DNA of 64,000 bases, taken from Hymenobacter sp. PAMC 26628 (GTDB lineage: Bacteria > Bacteroidota > Bacteroidia > Cytophagales > Hymenobacteraceae). Made by a program: the position numbers and the translations under genes. The notes under the pieces were generated by a model. It worked only from the letters and a program-made list of their open reading frames with translations, was not told the origin of the DNA and did no database searches. Location: positions 496,001 through 560,000 of the forward strand of contig NZ_CP014304.1 of assembly GCF_001562275.1 (NCBI RefSeq), given 5' to 3'. The first letter of the stretch is position 1; each line of letters begins with the position of its first letter. Of the stretch, positions 50,874 to 59,889 are shown one piece after another.

Positions 50874-52258
50874 GGCCCCCGGCCCCGGCGGGCCGGCTCG
50901 GCCACTTCCTGCCCTACCTGCTGGGCCGCCGCCTACGGGCCGTGCTCTGGCCCGCCGATGGCGGCGAACGCACCGGGACCCTGCTGCTGCTGGCCCTCAC
51001 GGCCCTCTACGGCGTGGGCCTGGGCTTCCTGCTGAACCACACCAATGCGCTGGCTTCGGCCGGGGGCTCCGGCAAGCTATTGCTGAGCTTGAACGCTACC
51101 CTGCTGGCCTCGGCGCTGTTCGTCGATTTCCTGCCCGCCGTGCGGCCCGTTACCCGGGTGGTGCCGGAGCATTTTCCGGTTTCGGCCCGCTGGAACGTAG
51201 CCGCGGCTTTCCTGCTCGATTTCATCACCCTGCGCCGGCTGCTCATTCTCGTGCTGCTGCTGGCAGCGCTGGCCGTGGCACCCCGGCAGGCCGGCACCAC
51301 GGGCTTTAGCCTGCTGCTGGTGCTGGGAGCCACTGCGTTCAGCTTCAACCTGCGGCTGCTGCTGGCGCTGCGGCGCTGGCGGCACCCGCTGCTGCCGGCC
51401 CACCTGGCCAGCCTGGGGCTGATGCTGTGGTGGCTGACCCACCCGGCCGCGGCCTATGCGCCGGCGCTGGGTCTGGGCATGGCCCTGCTGCCGTGGGCGC
51501 TGGGGGCGGCGCAGCTGGCCTGGCTGGGGCCCTATTTTAGCTCCCCCTTCCTGCCCGATGCGGTGGCTCCGGCAGTAGCTGGGGCCCCGGCCGGGGCCCT
51601 ATTGAGCCGCCTGCCGCCCGAGCACCGTGCCTACTTGCGTCGGACGTGGGGCCTGCTGCTGCTGGGCCTGGCGCTGAAAATCCTGCTGCTGGGCCTTGCC
51701 CGCTGGCAACTGGCCGAAGGGCTGGGCATCGACAAGCAGTTCACTTTCTACCTGGGCTTGGCGGGCATCAGCGGCTTCACGTACATTAATAATAACCTGT
51801 TCGGCTTCATGCAAGGGCTGGCGGCCAACGAACTGCTGCGCCTGGGTCTTACGCCGCGCGTATTGCAGTACCTGCGGCTGGTGGTGCCAGTGGTGGTGCT
51901 CGATGGCTTGCTGAGCGTGCTACTGGTGCTGGCGCTGTTCCCCAGCACGGTGTGGCCCTACCTGGGGCTGGTGCCGCTCTACGCTCTGGCCCTCACCAGC
52001 GTGGGCCTGTGGAGTTCCCTCTACCAGGCCAAGGCGGTGAGCAAGGCCATCAATTTTTCCAACGTCAACAAAAACAACAGCGTGCTGATGGGCCTGGTGA
52101 CCGTGGTCGCAGCGGCCGCGCTGTACTTTCTGCCTTGGTGGTGGGCGCGCGTGGCGCTGGCGCTGGCCATCACGGCATCGGCTTGGTGGCCGGTGCGCGC
52201 CGTGCTGCGCAACGACGGGGCCCTACGCCGGCGGCTGTGGCGCGGCATCGGGGCCTGA
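50852..52258 (+). CDS. ABC-2-type membrane partner (permease)
   Basis: This 468-residue protein is strongly hydrophobic with about 10-12 membrane segments (LLLLALTALYGVGLGFLLNH, LLILVLLLAALAVAPR, LGLVPLYALALTSVGLW and others). Its gene overlaps the preceding ATPase gene by 22 bases, so it should be the membrane-spanning half of that exporter. No named permease domain is evident to me; sequence and topology fit a large ABC-2-like or Bacteroidota-specific permease. Substrate is unknown. Confidence 0.75.
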   Translation: MADRATLGPPAPAGRLGHFLPYLLGRRLRAVLWPADGGERTGTLLLLALTALYGVGLGFLLNHTNALASAGGSGKLLLSLNATLLASALFVDFLPAVRPVTRVVPEHFPVSARWNVAAAFLLDFITLRRLLILVLLLAALAVAPRQAGTTGFSLLLVLGATAFSFNLRLLLALRRWRHPLLPAHLASLGLMLWWLTHPAAAYAPALGLGMALLPWALGAAQLAWLGPYFSSPFLPDAVAPAVAGAPAGALLSRLPPEHRAYLRRTWGLLLLGLALKILLLGLARWQLAEGLGIDKQFTFYLGLAGISGFTYINNNLFGFMQGLAANELLRLGLTPRVLQYLRLVVPVVVLDGLLSVLLVLALFPSTVWPYLGLVPLYALALTSVGLWSSLYQAKAVSKAINFSNVNKNNSVLMGLVTVVAAAALYFLPWWWARVALALAITASAWWPVRAVLRNDGALRRRLWRGIGA

Positions 52259-52267
52259 TTTTTCGGC

Positions 52268-52275
52268 GACCTTTG
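52268..52275 (+). promoter_or_regulatory. -7-like element before prmA
   Basis: GACCTTTG (one mismatch to TAnnTTTG) lies just upstream of the palindrome at 52283-52382. Transcription from here would begin at the palindrome, placing it in the prmA leader. Confidence 0.4.
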
Positions 52276-52282
52276 CGGCTAC

Positions 52283-52382
52283 AAAAGGAATTAAAAGTTA
52301 AAAATGAAGAATTAAAAATGGTCGAATCCGACCATAAATCCACTCATTTTTAATTTTTAATTCTTCATTTTTAATTCCTTTT
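52283..52382. repeat. Heptamer-word palindrome (locus 5)
   Basis: The left arm is AAAAGGA, ATTAAAA, GTTAAAA, ATGAAGA, ATTAAAA, ATG. The right arm in reverse complement is AAAAGGA, ATTAAAA, ATGAAGA, ATTAAAA, ATTAAAA, ATG: the same 38 bases of 7-mers with words moved. A nested hairpin (ATGGTCG/CGACCAT, 4-base loop) sits in the middle. It lies between the permease gene and prmA. Confidence 0.85.
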
Positions 52383-52387
52383 CCCGC

Positions 52388-53218
52388 ATGGACTTTATTG
52401 AACTGACCGTTGAGGCCCCCCGCGAGCTGGCCGACATCCTGGTGGCCGAGCTGGGCGAAGTGGGCTTCGACACCTTCGAAGACAACGACGCCGGCTTCTG
52501 CGCCTACACCACCGAGGCCGCGTTCGACCCCGACGGCGTGGCCGAAATCATGGCCCGCTACGAGGCCCTGGGCGAACTGAGCCACGCGCACCGCGTTATC
52601 ACCCGCCAAAACTGGAACGCCGAGTGGGAGAAAAACTTCCAGCCGCTCATCATCGCCGAGCGGGTGTCGGTGCGGGCCCCGTTTCACCCCCAGCCCGCGG
52701 GCGTCGATTACGACATCGTGATTATGCCGCGCATGTCGTTCGGCACGGGCCACCACGAAACCACGGCCCTGATGATTGAAAACCAGCTCGATATCGACCA
52801 CCGCGGGCTGCGCGTGCTCGACATGGGCTGCGGCACGGGCATCCTGGCCATCATGGCCGAAATGCTGGGGGCCCGCCAGGTGCTGGCCGTCGACGTGGAG
52901 CCCTGGACCGTAGAAAACGCCGCCGACAACGCCGCCGAAAACCAGTGCCGCACCATCGAGTGCCGCCTGGGCGGGGTGGAAGTGCTGGCCGGCGAAGCGC
53001 CCTTCGACCTCATCCTGGCCAACATTAACCGCAACGTGCTGCTCGAAGACATGCACGCCTACGCCGCCCTGCTGCCCAGCGGCAAACCCATTCTATTCAG
53101 CGGCTTCTACGAGGAAGACTTGGATAAAATAAAGAATGAAGCGACGCGCCACGGCCTCGTTTACCAGCGCCACCGCACCCTGCGGAGCTGGGTATCGGCA
53201 ATTTTTGTGAAAGCTTGA
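52388..53218 (+). CDS. prmA: Ribosomal protein L11 methyltransferase
   Basis: This 276-residue SAM-dependent enzyme trimethylates L11 (uL11). The N-terminal domain (VEAPRELADILVAELGEVGF, FDTFEDNDAGFCAYT) is typical, and the Rossmann part has MSFGTGHHETTALMIE, VLDMGCGTGILAIMAEM and FDLILANINRNVLLEDM. Length is normal. The ATG lies 5 bases after the word palindrome of locus 5, so the leader may be structured. No co-oriented partner is evident apart from nearby tpiA. Confidence 0.94.
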   Translation: MDFIELTVEAPRELADILVAELGEVGFDTFEDNDAGFCAYTTEAAFDPDGVAEIMARYEALGELSHAHRVITRQNWNAEWEKNFQPLIIAERVSVRAPFHPQPAGVDYDIVIMPRMSFGTGHHETTALMIENQLDIDHRGLRVLDMGCGTGILAIMAEMLGARQVLAVDVEPWTVENAADNAAENQCRTIECRLGGVEVLAGEAPFDLILANINRNVLLEDMHAYAALLPSGKPILFSGFYEEDLDKIKNEATRHGLVYQRHRTLRSWVSAIFVKA

Positions 53219-53446
53219 GAAAATTATAACATATCAAGATATTTCTCTTAAATATTTGATAGTAAATTGGTTGAAATATAATAATTAGGGCCCCGGGCAC
53301 GTTTTGGCTGGTACGGCGCGTTGCCGCGCCAGCCAGGCGGGCCGGTGGGCAGGGCAGATGTCCCGGCAATTTCCGAAATTGTAGCCCCGACGCTGCACCT
53401 GCGCTATCAATCCTTGGGGCGCGGCGGGTTTTAGATTGCTATTGCT
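53219..53446. other. Intergenic region, AT-rich left half
   Basis: A 228-bp gap with a very AT-rich stretch (about 53219-53288) against high-GC surroundings, followed by GC-rich sequence. It must hold the promoter of the giant gene; I see no RNA or repeat. Confidence 0.3.
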
Positions 53447-56400
53447 ATGAGATATCTCCTTGTTGTGGCCGCGTTGGCGGCCGGTGTGTGGGGCAGTGGA
53501 CGGCCGGCGGCGGCCCAATCGCTGCCGGCGGCCAAGGCCGCGGCCACGCCGCCCGCGGGCCCCGTCCGCGGCCGGCTCTCGTCCGAGCCCGCCCAGTTCA
53601 TGGTGGACGTGCAGGCCATGCTGGCCAGCACCAACAACGCCCCGGCGAAGGCTGTGGGGGCCCAACTCCAGCAGCTGTGGGGCAGCAGCAGCTTCACGGG
53701 GCCCCAGCAGGCGCGCATCGTGGAGGTGTCGCAGGCCATGCTGGCCAAGAAATTCCGGCCCCGGCCGCAGTTCGAAACGTTTTTTAAGGCCCTGATTGGC
53801 GCGGCCACCACGGCCAAGCTCAGCCCCGCGCAACTCGACCAGTACCTCGACGTGCTGGCCCAAACGCTGGATAAGGAGCCAGTGGCAGAAACCGACAAGT
53901 TTTTCATCTCCAGCAGCCGGTTCCTGAACGGGGGCTACCTGTACCGCTCGGGCTTTAACTCGCTGCGGGCGGCGGGCGGCACCGTGTCGTTTGCCTATTC
54001 GCCCATCGCGGCCCCGGTTTCCAACCTGGAGTTTGGGGCCCCCGCGCCGGTGAAAGACGAGCCGCTGCCGGCCGCCAAGCCCACGGCCAAAACTGCCCCT
54101 AAGGCAGCCGCCAAACCTGTAGCTAAAAAGAAGAAGTCCAGCAGCGGCTGGGACACGTCTGACCTGTGGTCATCGCCATCGGCCAGCAGCGGCTGGGGCG
54201 ATAAGGACGACGGCTGGGGCAAGGCCGACGACGGCTGGGGGGCCCCCGCCAAGAAAAAAGCGCCGGCCAAAAAAGCCGTAGCCAAGACGGCCCCCAAAGC
54301 CGGGGCCCCCGCCAACGCCGCGCCCGCCAAGCCCACTGCAACCGCCAGCGCGCCGGCCGCCAACCCCGCCGATTTTGCGCCTAGCACGGCCGGCTTCGAG
54401 CCCAGCGCCAGCTACGATACCTACTCGCCGCCACCCACCCGGGGCGCCGTAATGGTGATAAAAGACGCCGATTTGGTGATGGCTACGGCCGGCGACTCGG
54501 TGGCGCTGCACCAAGTGAGTGGCACGGTGGTGCCCGGCACCAGCCGCTTCGTGGGCACGGGTGGCCAGTTTGGTTGGACGGTGAAGAACAACCCCGTGAC
54601 AGCCGTGCTCGGCGGGTTCGACTTCGACCTGAGCAAGCCCGAATTCACGGCCCAGCCCGTGACGCTGACCTACGCCGCCCTGCTCGAAGCGCCCGTGAAG
54701 GGGGCCCTGAGCTACCGCAGCGTGCGCCGCAAACCCGGCGCCGCCGACAACGGCTACCCGCGCTTCATCTCCCTCACCAACGACGCCCGCTTGAAAAGCC
54801 TGGGCGGCAACATTGCCTACCGGGGCGGCATCTCGCTGGCCGGCAGCCGCTTGCTGAGCGCGGCGCTCGACGGTTCACTAGCTACACTGGTGGTGAGCGA
54901 GGGCGGCCAGCGCAAGTTCCGGGCCGCCTCGCGGGCTTATATCCTTAGCGACTCGATGATAACAGCCGGCCGCGCGGCCATTACCATCTACCAGGGCCAG
55001 GACTCGCTGACGCACCCCGGGGTAGCGGTGCGCTACCTGCGCGACAAGCAGCTGCTGCGCCTCTCACGGGAGGACGGGTTGTATAAGAACACGCCGTTTA
55101 ATGACTCGTACCACAAGCTCGAAATCCGCTCCGAGCAGCTCACCTGGGACCTGCACCAACCCACCATCAACTTCGAAGTGCTGACGGCCAAGAACCAGCA
55201 AACGGCCGATTTTGAGAGCCAGGAATTCTACACCGATTCGCGCTACCAGCAGATTAAAAGCATCAACCGGCTGCATCCGCTGCAAATGCTGGTGGGCTAC
55301 AGCCAGGAACACGGCAACGCCCGTACCCTGAACGTGAGCGACATTGCCACCGACCTGAACACGGCTGAAGGCAACCTGCGCAGCGCCATGGCTGGCCTCG
55401 CCCGCGAAGGCTACGTGCAGTGGAATGGCCAGACAGGTGCTGTTACCATCCTGCCCAAGGGCCTGCACTACGTGGCCTCGGCCCGCAACCGCAAGGACTA
55501 CGACCACTTGGCCATCAAGTCGTTGTCGGGCGCTGGGCGCAACGCCACCCTCAACCTGGCCACCAACGAGCTGCTCATCCGTGGGGTGGACCGGTTCAAC
55601 TTCACCGACGACTCGCTGGCCGTGTACGTGCGGCCCGACAGCAGCCTGGTGCGGGTGCAGAAGAACCGCAACATCAAGTTCAGCGGCACGGTGGTGGCGG
55701 CGGCCATGCGCTTTAAAGGCAAGGAATTTGCCTTCGACTACGACGGGTTTTACGTCGACATGGCCAAGATTGACTCGATGGTCATTCGCAGCCAGCCCAA
55801 GAAAGTGGCCGGCAAGAGCAACAACGGCAAACACTTCGACTTCGCCCTCACCAACCGGGGCAAGGTGTCGAGCGGCCGGCTGTTTCTGAACGACCCGCGC
55901 AACAAGTCGGGCCGCAAGAAAAAGCCGAACTTCCCGGCCTTCGATTCCAAGACCGGGGCCAGCGTATTCTTCGGTAAGCAGGACGTGCTGGGCGGGGCCT
56001 ATGACTCGACGATGGTGTTTGACATCCCGCCGTTCCGCCTCGATTCGCTCAACAACCTGGGCCAAACGGCCAGCGGCTTCGACGGCACGTTCCGCAGCGG
56101 CGGCGTCATCCCGGACATCAAAACCAAGCTCACCCCGCAGCCCGACGGCTCGCTGGGCTTCGTGTACGATGTGCCGAAGGAAGGCTTTCCGCTCTATAAG
56201 GGCAAGGGGCGCGTGTTCAACAAAGTGAAGCTCGACAGCCGCGGCCTGCAAGCCGATGGCACCGTAAAGTACCAGAGCGGCACGTTCACCTCGGACCGAT
56301 TCACGTTTTACCGCGACTCGGTGGTGACGGAGGGCAAGACCGGCGAAATTGCGGCCCGCAACTCGGCCGGCGTCAACTCGCCGCGCATGGCCTTGCCAGC

Positions 56401-59083
56401 TGGCTACCTCATGAACTGGGTCGTTAAGGCCGACTCGATGTACCTGACCACGCCCCGCGCCGGGGCCCCCATCAAGCTCTACGCCAACGACGCCTACAGC
56501 TTCCGGGGCCGGGCGCTGCTCACGCCCAAGGGCACCGGTGGCGACGGCCGCCTCGACGGGCCCCAGTCTTTCATCAAATCGCCCGACTTCACGTTTAAAA
56601 CCGACGGCTACAGCGGCCGCAAGGCCACGCTGAGCGTGAAATCGGCCGAGGCCAACAAGCCTGCCCTCACCGCCAACGAGGTGGCGTTCCAGTACGATTT
56701 GAAGAAAGGCTACGCCGATTTCTCGCGCGAGCCCGGCAGCAAGGCCAGTATCGACCTGCCGTATTCGCAGTTCAGCACCACGCTCAGCGGCGGGCGCTGG
56801 GACTTCAAGAAGAAGTCGGTGCAGCTGCGCGTGGCCCCGGGGGCCGATTCCACCAAGTCGTATTTCTACGCCACCGGCGCGGCCCAGCACGGGCTAAAGT
56901 TTCGGGCCGCTACCGGCGTGTACGACCTGGCCCGTTACCGCTTGCAGGCCGGCGGCGTGCCCTACATCGCCTCCGCCGATGCCTGGATTGTGCCCGATTC
57001 GGGCCGGGTGAGCATCCTGGCCAACGCTCAGATCACAACCCTGCGCAACGCGGGCGTGGTACTCGATTCGCTGGCCAAGTTCCACCACCTCTACAAGGGA
57101 AACATCAAGGTGGCGTCGCGCGATGCCTTTACTGGCGACGCGCTGTACAGCTTCAAAACGGTGCGCGACTCGTTCGCCCTCAAGTTCACCAACTTCGCCA
57201 GCGACTCGTCGGTGGTGGCCGCGGCACGCAAAAACGGCGGCCTGTTCAAGAAAAAAGCGGTGGCTGCCGACGCGGCGGGTCCCGTCCAGGGCCTAGCTAC
57301 AATAGCCGTGGCCACGGTGCAGACGAATACCAAGTTTCTGCTGGCCCCGCGCATAGGCTACCGCGGCGATGTGAAGCTGAACTCGCAAAAGCGGGGCCTG
57401 ATCTTCGACGGCCAGGTGCAGCTGCAGTTCGGCAAGGACTTGGCCCGGGCCCAGTGGTTCCCGGTGAAGGACAGCATCGACCCCAAGAATATTACCCTGA
57501 CGCTGCGCGACGCCAAAACCGAAGACGGCTCGCCGCTGGTAACCGGCCTGTTCCTGTCTGACCAGTCGAACAGCGTGTATCCGCTCTACGCATCGGCACT
57601 GCCCAACGAGACGGACGTGCCGCTGTTCACCGTCGATGGCAAGCTGCACTACGATGCCAAGCAGGGCCTGTTCACCATCTCGCGCAACGACCTGACCGAC
57701 GCCAACCGCTACGACGGCGCCGTGATGACCTACAAGGACTCGACGGGCCAGATGGGCTTCCGGGGCCCCCTCACGTTCATTAAGTCAACCAAAGAATACC
57801 GCATGGTGGGCAGTGGCGTGGGCGTGGCCAACCCTGACAGCGCCGCCTACCGCGTAGATGCCCTGCTGGGCCTCGACATCGTGATGCCCGCCAAGGCCTT
57901 GGATGTGCTCGGTACCGAAATGGTGGCCGTGACCAAGGGCTCGCCCGAGGCCCTGGACGGCTCGCCCAACGAGCTGTACAAGCTGGGCGAATTCGTGGGC
58001 AGCAAGGGCGTAGAAACCTACCTGAGCAACAAAGGCCAGGCCGTGGCGCTGGCCAAGCTCAGCCCCAAGCTGGCCCACACCCTGCTGCTGAGCCGCGTGA
58101 ACCTGCGCTGGAACGACAAGAAAAAAGCCTGGTATTCGGTGGGTAAAATTGGGGTGGCCGGCGTAGGCAAGCAAAGCCTGAACGCGCTGGTGGACGGCTA
58201 TGTCGAAATCAAGCGCAACAACTCGACCGACGAAGTGGAGATTTACCTCGAAGCCGATTCGCAGGATTGGTACTACTTCAAGTACGCCAACAACCTGCTG
58301 CTGACCAAGAGCCAGAGCGAAAACTACGACGGCGAAATCACGAAGGCCCAGAAAGGCGACTACAACACGGCCCTGAACTACGGGGTCTTCTTGGGCGACT
58401 TTGGCGATGTGGACGGCTTCCGCAGCCGCTTCCAGCGCGACTACCTGGGCCAGAGTGGCAAGCTGGCCGCCCGCGCCGCCGCGCCGCCTAAGGCCGAAGA
58501 GCCGACGGTGGATACTAGCAAGAAGAAGAAAAAAGCCAAGGACAACGACCCCTTCAGCAGCGGCGAAATCACCGACGCCAGCGCCCCGCCGGCGGTGGAA
58601 TCGTCTAAGAAGAAGCGAAAGGAGCCAACGCTGGAGGCCGCTACCCCAGCGGAGGAGGCCCCCCGGAAGAAGAAAAAGTCCAAGGGCGACGACCCCTTCG
58701 GCGACGCCGAAACCGTGGGTACTGCCGCCACGCCTGCGGCTGGGGCCCCCGAGAAGAAAACAGTTCCTGTGCCGGCCGCCGCACCAGCTGGTGCCGCCCC
58801 GGCACCAGCCGCGGCAACTCCTACGGCGGCCACCCAAACCCCCGCCGCTACAATTCCGGCCGCTGCTGCGCCGGTAAATAAAGAGGCTGTAGCCACCCGC
58901 CCAGCGGATGCCGCTGCACCCGCCGAGGAGTCGGCCAAGGAGTCGAAGAAAAAGAAGAAGGACAAGGAGCAGGCCGCGGCCGCCGATGCCGACGCGGCCC
59001 CCACCGAGGCCCCGGTGGACGATGCCCCAAAAAAAAAGAAGAAGAAAAAAGGCGCGACCGAAGACCCCTTCGGGGATTCGTAA
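53447..59083 (+). CDS. Giant secreted protein of unknown function, Lys/Ala-rich linkers
   Basis: This 1878-residue protein starts with a signal peptide (MRYLLVVAALAAGVWG, GRPAAAQ). A helical region follows (to about residue 190), then a low-complexity linker (about 200-325) rich in Ala, Lys and Pro that contains SGWDTSDLW and repeated DGWG units. The large middle part (about 330-1675) is mostly beta-strand-like with spaced motifs such as NPVTAVLGGFDFDLSKPE, ADFESQEFYTDSRYQQIKS, TLNLATNELLIRGVDRFNFT and GVYDLARYRLQAGGVPYI; nothing enzymatic is recognisable. The C-terminal 200 residues are a disordered tail with three lysine-rich stretches, each followed by DPF[S/G] (about residues 1700, 1748, 1873). 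No T9SS tail is seen. A hairpin follows the stop. Cell location is probably periplasmic or outer membrane; role unknown. Confidence 0.75.
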   Translation: MRYLLVVAALAAGVWGSGRPAAAQSLPAAKAAATPPAGPVRGRLSSEPAQFMVDVQAMLASTNNAPAKAVGAQLQQLWGSSSFTGPQQARIVEVSQAMLAKKFRPRPQFETFFKALIGAATTAKLSPAQLDQYLDVLAQTLDKEPVAETDKFFISSSRFLNGGYLYRSGFNSLRAAGGTVSFAYSPIAAPVSNLEFGAPAPVKDEPLPAAKPTAKTAPKAAAKPVAKKKKSSSGWDTSDLWSSPSASSGWGDKDDGWGKADDGWGAPAKKKAPAKKAVAKTAPKAGAPANAAPAKPTATASAPAANPADFAPSTAGFEPSASYDTYSPPPTRGAVMVIKDADLVMATAGDSVALHQVSGTVVPGTSRFVGTGGQFGWTVKNNPVTAVLGGFDFDLSKPEFTAQPVTLTYAALLEAPVKGALSYRSVRRKPGAADNGYPRFISLTNDARLKSLGGNIAYRGGISLAGSRLLSAALDGSLATLVVSEGGQRKFRAASRAYILSDSMITAGRAAITIYQGQDSLTHPGVAVRYLRDKQLLRLSREDGLYKNTPFNDSYHKLEIRSEQLTWDLHQPTINFEVLTAKNQQTADFESQEFYTDSRYQQIKSINRLHPLQMLVGYSQEHGNARTLNVSDIATDLNTAEGNLRSAMAGLAREGYVQWNGQTGAVTILPKGLHYVASARNRKDYDHLAIKSLSGAGRNATLNLATNELLIRGVDRFNFTDDSLAVYVRPDSSLVRVQKNRNIKFSGTVVAAAMRFKGKEFAFDYDGFYVDMAKIDSMVIRSQPKKVAGKSNNGKHFDFALTNRGKVSSGRLFLNDPRNKSGRKKKPNFPAFDSKTGASVFFGKQDVLGGAYDSTMVFDIPPFRLDSLNNLGQTASGFDGTFRSGGVIPDIKTKLTPQPDGSLGFVYDVPKEGFPLYKGKGRVFNKVKLDSRGLQADGTVKYQSGTFTSDRFTFYRDSVVTEGKTGEIAARNSAGVNSPRMALPAGYLMNWVVKADSMYLTTPRAGAPIKLYANDAYSFRGRALLTPKGTGGDGRLDGPQSFIKSPDFTFKTDGYSGRKATLSVKSAEANKPALTANEVAFQYDLKKGYADFSREPGSKASIDLPYSQFSTTLSGGRWDFKKKSVQLRVAPGADSTKSYFYATGAAQHGLKFRAATGVYDLARYRLQAGGVPYIASADAWIVPDSGRVSILANAQITTLRNAGVVLDSLAKFHHLYKGNIKVASRDAFTGDALYSFKTVRDSFALKFTNFASDSSVVAAARKNGGLFKKKAVAADAAGPVQGLATIAVATVQTNTKFLLAPRIGYRGDVKLNSQKRGLIFDGQVQLQFGKDLARAQWFPVKDSIDPKNITLTLRDAKTEDGSPLVTGLFLSDQSNSVYPLYASALPNETDVPLFTVDGKLHYDAKQGLFTISRNDLTDANRYDGAVMTYKDSTGQMGFRGPLTFIKSTKEYRMVGSGVGVANPDSAAYRVDALLGLDIVMPAKALDVLGTEMVAVTKGSPEALDGSPNELYKLGEFVGSKGVETYLSNKGQAVALAKLSPKLAHTLLLSRVNLRWNDKKKAWYSVGKIGVAGVGKQSLNALVDGYVEIKRNNSTDEVEIYLEADSQDWYYFKYANNLLLTKSQSENYDGEITKAQKGDYNTALNYGVFLGDFGDVDGFRSRFQRDYLGQSGKLAARAAAPPKAEEPTVDTSKKKKKAKDNDPFSSGEITDASAPPAVESSKKKRKEPTLEAATPAEEAPRKKKKSKGDDPFGDAETVGTAATPAAGAPEKKTVPVPAAAPAGAAPAPAAATPTAATQTPAATIPAAAAPVNKEAVATRPADAAAPAEESAKESKKKKKDKEQAAAADADAAPTEAPVDDAPKKKKKKKGATEDPFGDS

Positions 59084-59091
59084 GCCAGCCG

Positions 59092-59127
59092 AAAAGGCCC
59101 CGTTGCAGTGCAGCGGGGCCTTTTTTA
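59092..59127 (+). terminator. Terminator after the giant gene
   Basis: An AAAAGGCCCCG / CGGGGCCTTTT stem with an inner TGCA pairing and a T-run, starting 9 bases after the stop. Confidence 0.85.
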
Positions 59128-59155
59128 GGGCCCTGGAGGGGGGCAAGGCCTGCTG

Positions 59156-59163
59156 TACCTTTG
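59156..59163 (+). promoter_or_regulatory. -7 element immediately before plsY
   Basis: TACCTTTG is a full match to TAnnTTTG and ends 7 bases before the plsY ATG, implying a leader of almost no length. Confidence 0.55.
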
Positions 59164-59170
59164 CCCAACT

Positions 59171-59809
59171 ATGAATATTCCTTTACTGCTGCTAGCCTTG
59201 CTGGCGGCGTACCTGCTCGGTTCCATTCCCACGGCGCTGTGGGTGGGCCGCCGCTTTTTCGGCCTGGACGACATTCGCCAGCACGGCTCCGGCAACGCCG
59301 GGGCCACCAACACCTTCCGGGTGCTGGGCAAAAAAGCCGGCTCGGCCGTGATGGCTATTGATGTGCTGAAGGGCTACGTGGCCACGGCCCTGCCCGCGTG
59401 GCTGGCGGTGGCCCCCAGCGGCTCGGGGCCCCTGCTGTACGCGCAGCTGGGCGCCGGGGCCCTGGCGGTGCTGGGGCACATCTACCCGGTGTGGGCCCAG
59501 TTCCGGGGCGGCAAGGGCGTGGCCACCATCTTGGGCATGATGCTGGCGCTGGCCCCGGCCACGGTGGGCATGTGCGTGCTGGTGTTTTTGACCATGCTAG
59601 CGCTGTTTCGCTACGTGTCGCTGGCCAGCATGACGGCCGGCCTGGCCTTTGCGCTGCTCCAGCTGCTGCCCACGTTTCGGCCGGCACAGCCGCTGCTGCT
59701 GTGGGTGGGGTTCGCCATTGCCGCCCTGCTCGTGTACACCCACCGCGCCAACATCGGGCGGTTGCGCGCCGGCACCGAAAGCCGGGTGCCCATGCCCTGG
59801 GCCCGGTAG
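59171..59809 (+). CDS. plsY: Glycerol-3-phosphate acyltransferase PlsY
   Basis: This 212-residue membrane enzyme transfers acyl groups from acyl-phosphate to glycerol-3-phosphate, the first step of phospholipid synthesis. The motifs YLLGSIPTALWVGR, HGSGNAGATNTFRVLG and AQFRGGKGVATILGMM are characteristic, with five or so membrane segments. Length is slightly above the usual ~200. The acyl-phosphate supplier PlsX is not nearby. The promoter ends 7 bases before the ATG. GNAT and dipeptidase genes follow in the same direction. Confidence 0.93.
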   Translation: MNIPLLLLALLAAYLLGSIPTALWVGRRFFGLDDIRQHGSGNAGATNTFRVLGKKAGSAVMAIDVLKGYVATALPAWLAVAPSGSGPLLYAQLGAGALAVLGHIYPVWAQFRGGKGVATILGMMLALAPATVGMCVLVFLTMLALFRYVSLASMTAGLAFALLQLLPTFRPAQPLLLWVGFAIAALLVYTHRANIGRLRAGTESRVPMPWAR

Positions 59810-59889
59810 CTTCGTCCCGCCGGTAGGTAATGGGAGAAGTAAAGCCGCTGCCCGGCTTCTATTTTGCCGTTTCTCGCTCCTTCTTTTCC

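Noticed and set aside
57785..59146. 453-codon minus-strand frame opposite the end of the giant gene, Gly/Leu-rich
   Set aside because: The repetitive look comes from the reverse of the Lys/Ala-rich tail; the plus-strand frame is continuous over 5.6 kb.
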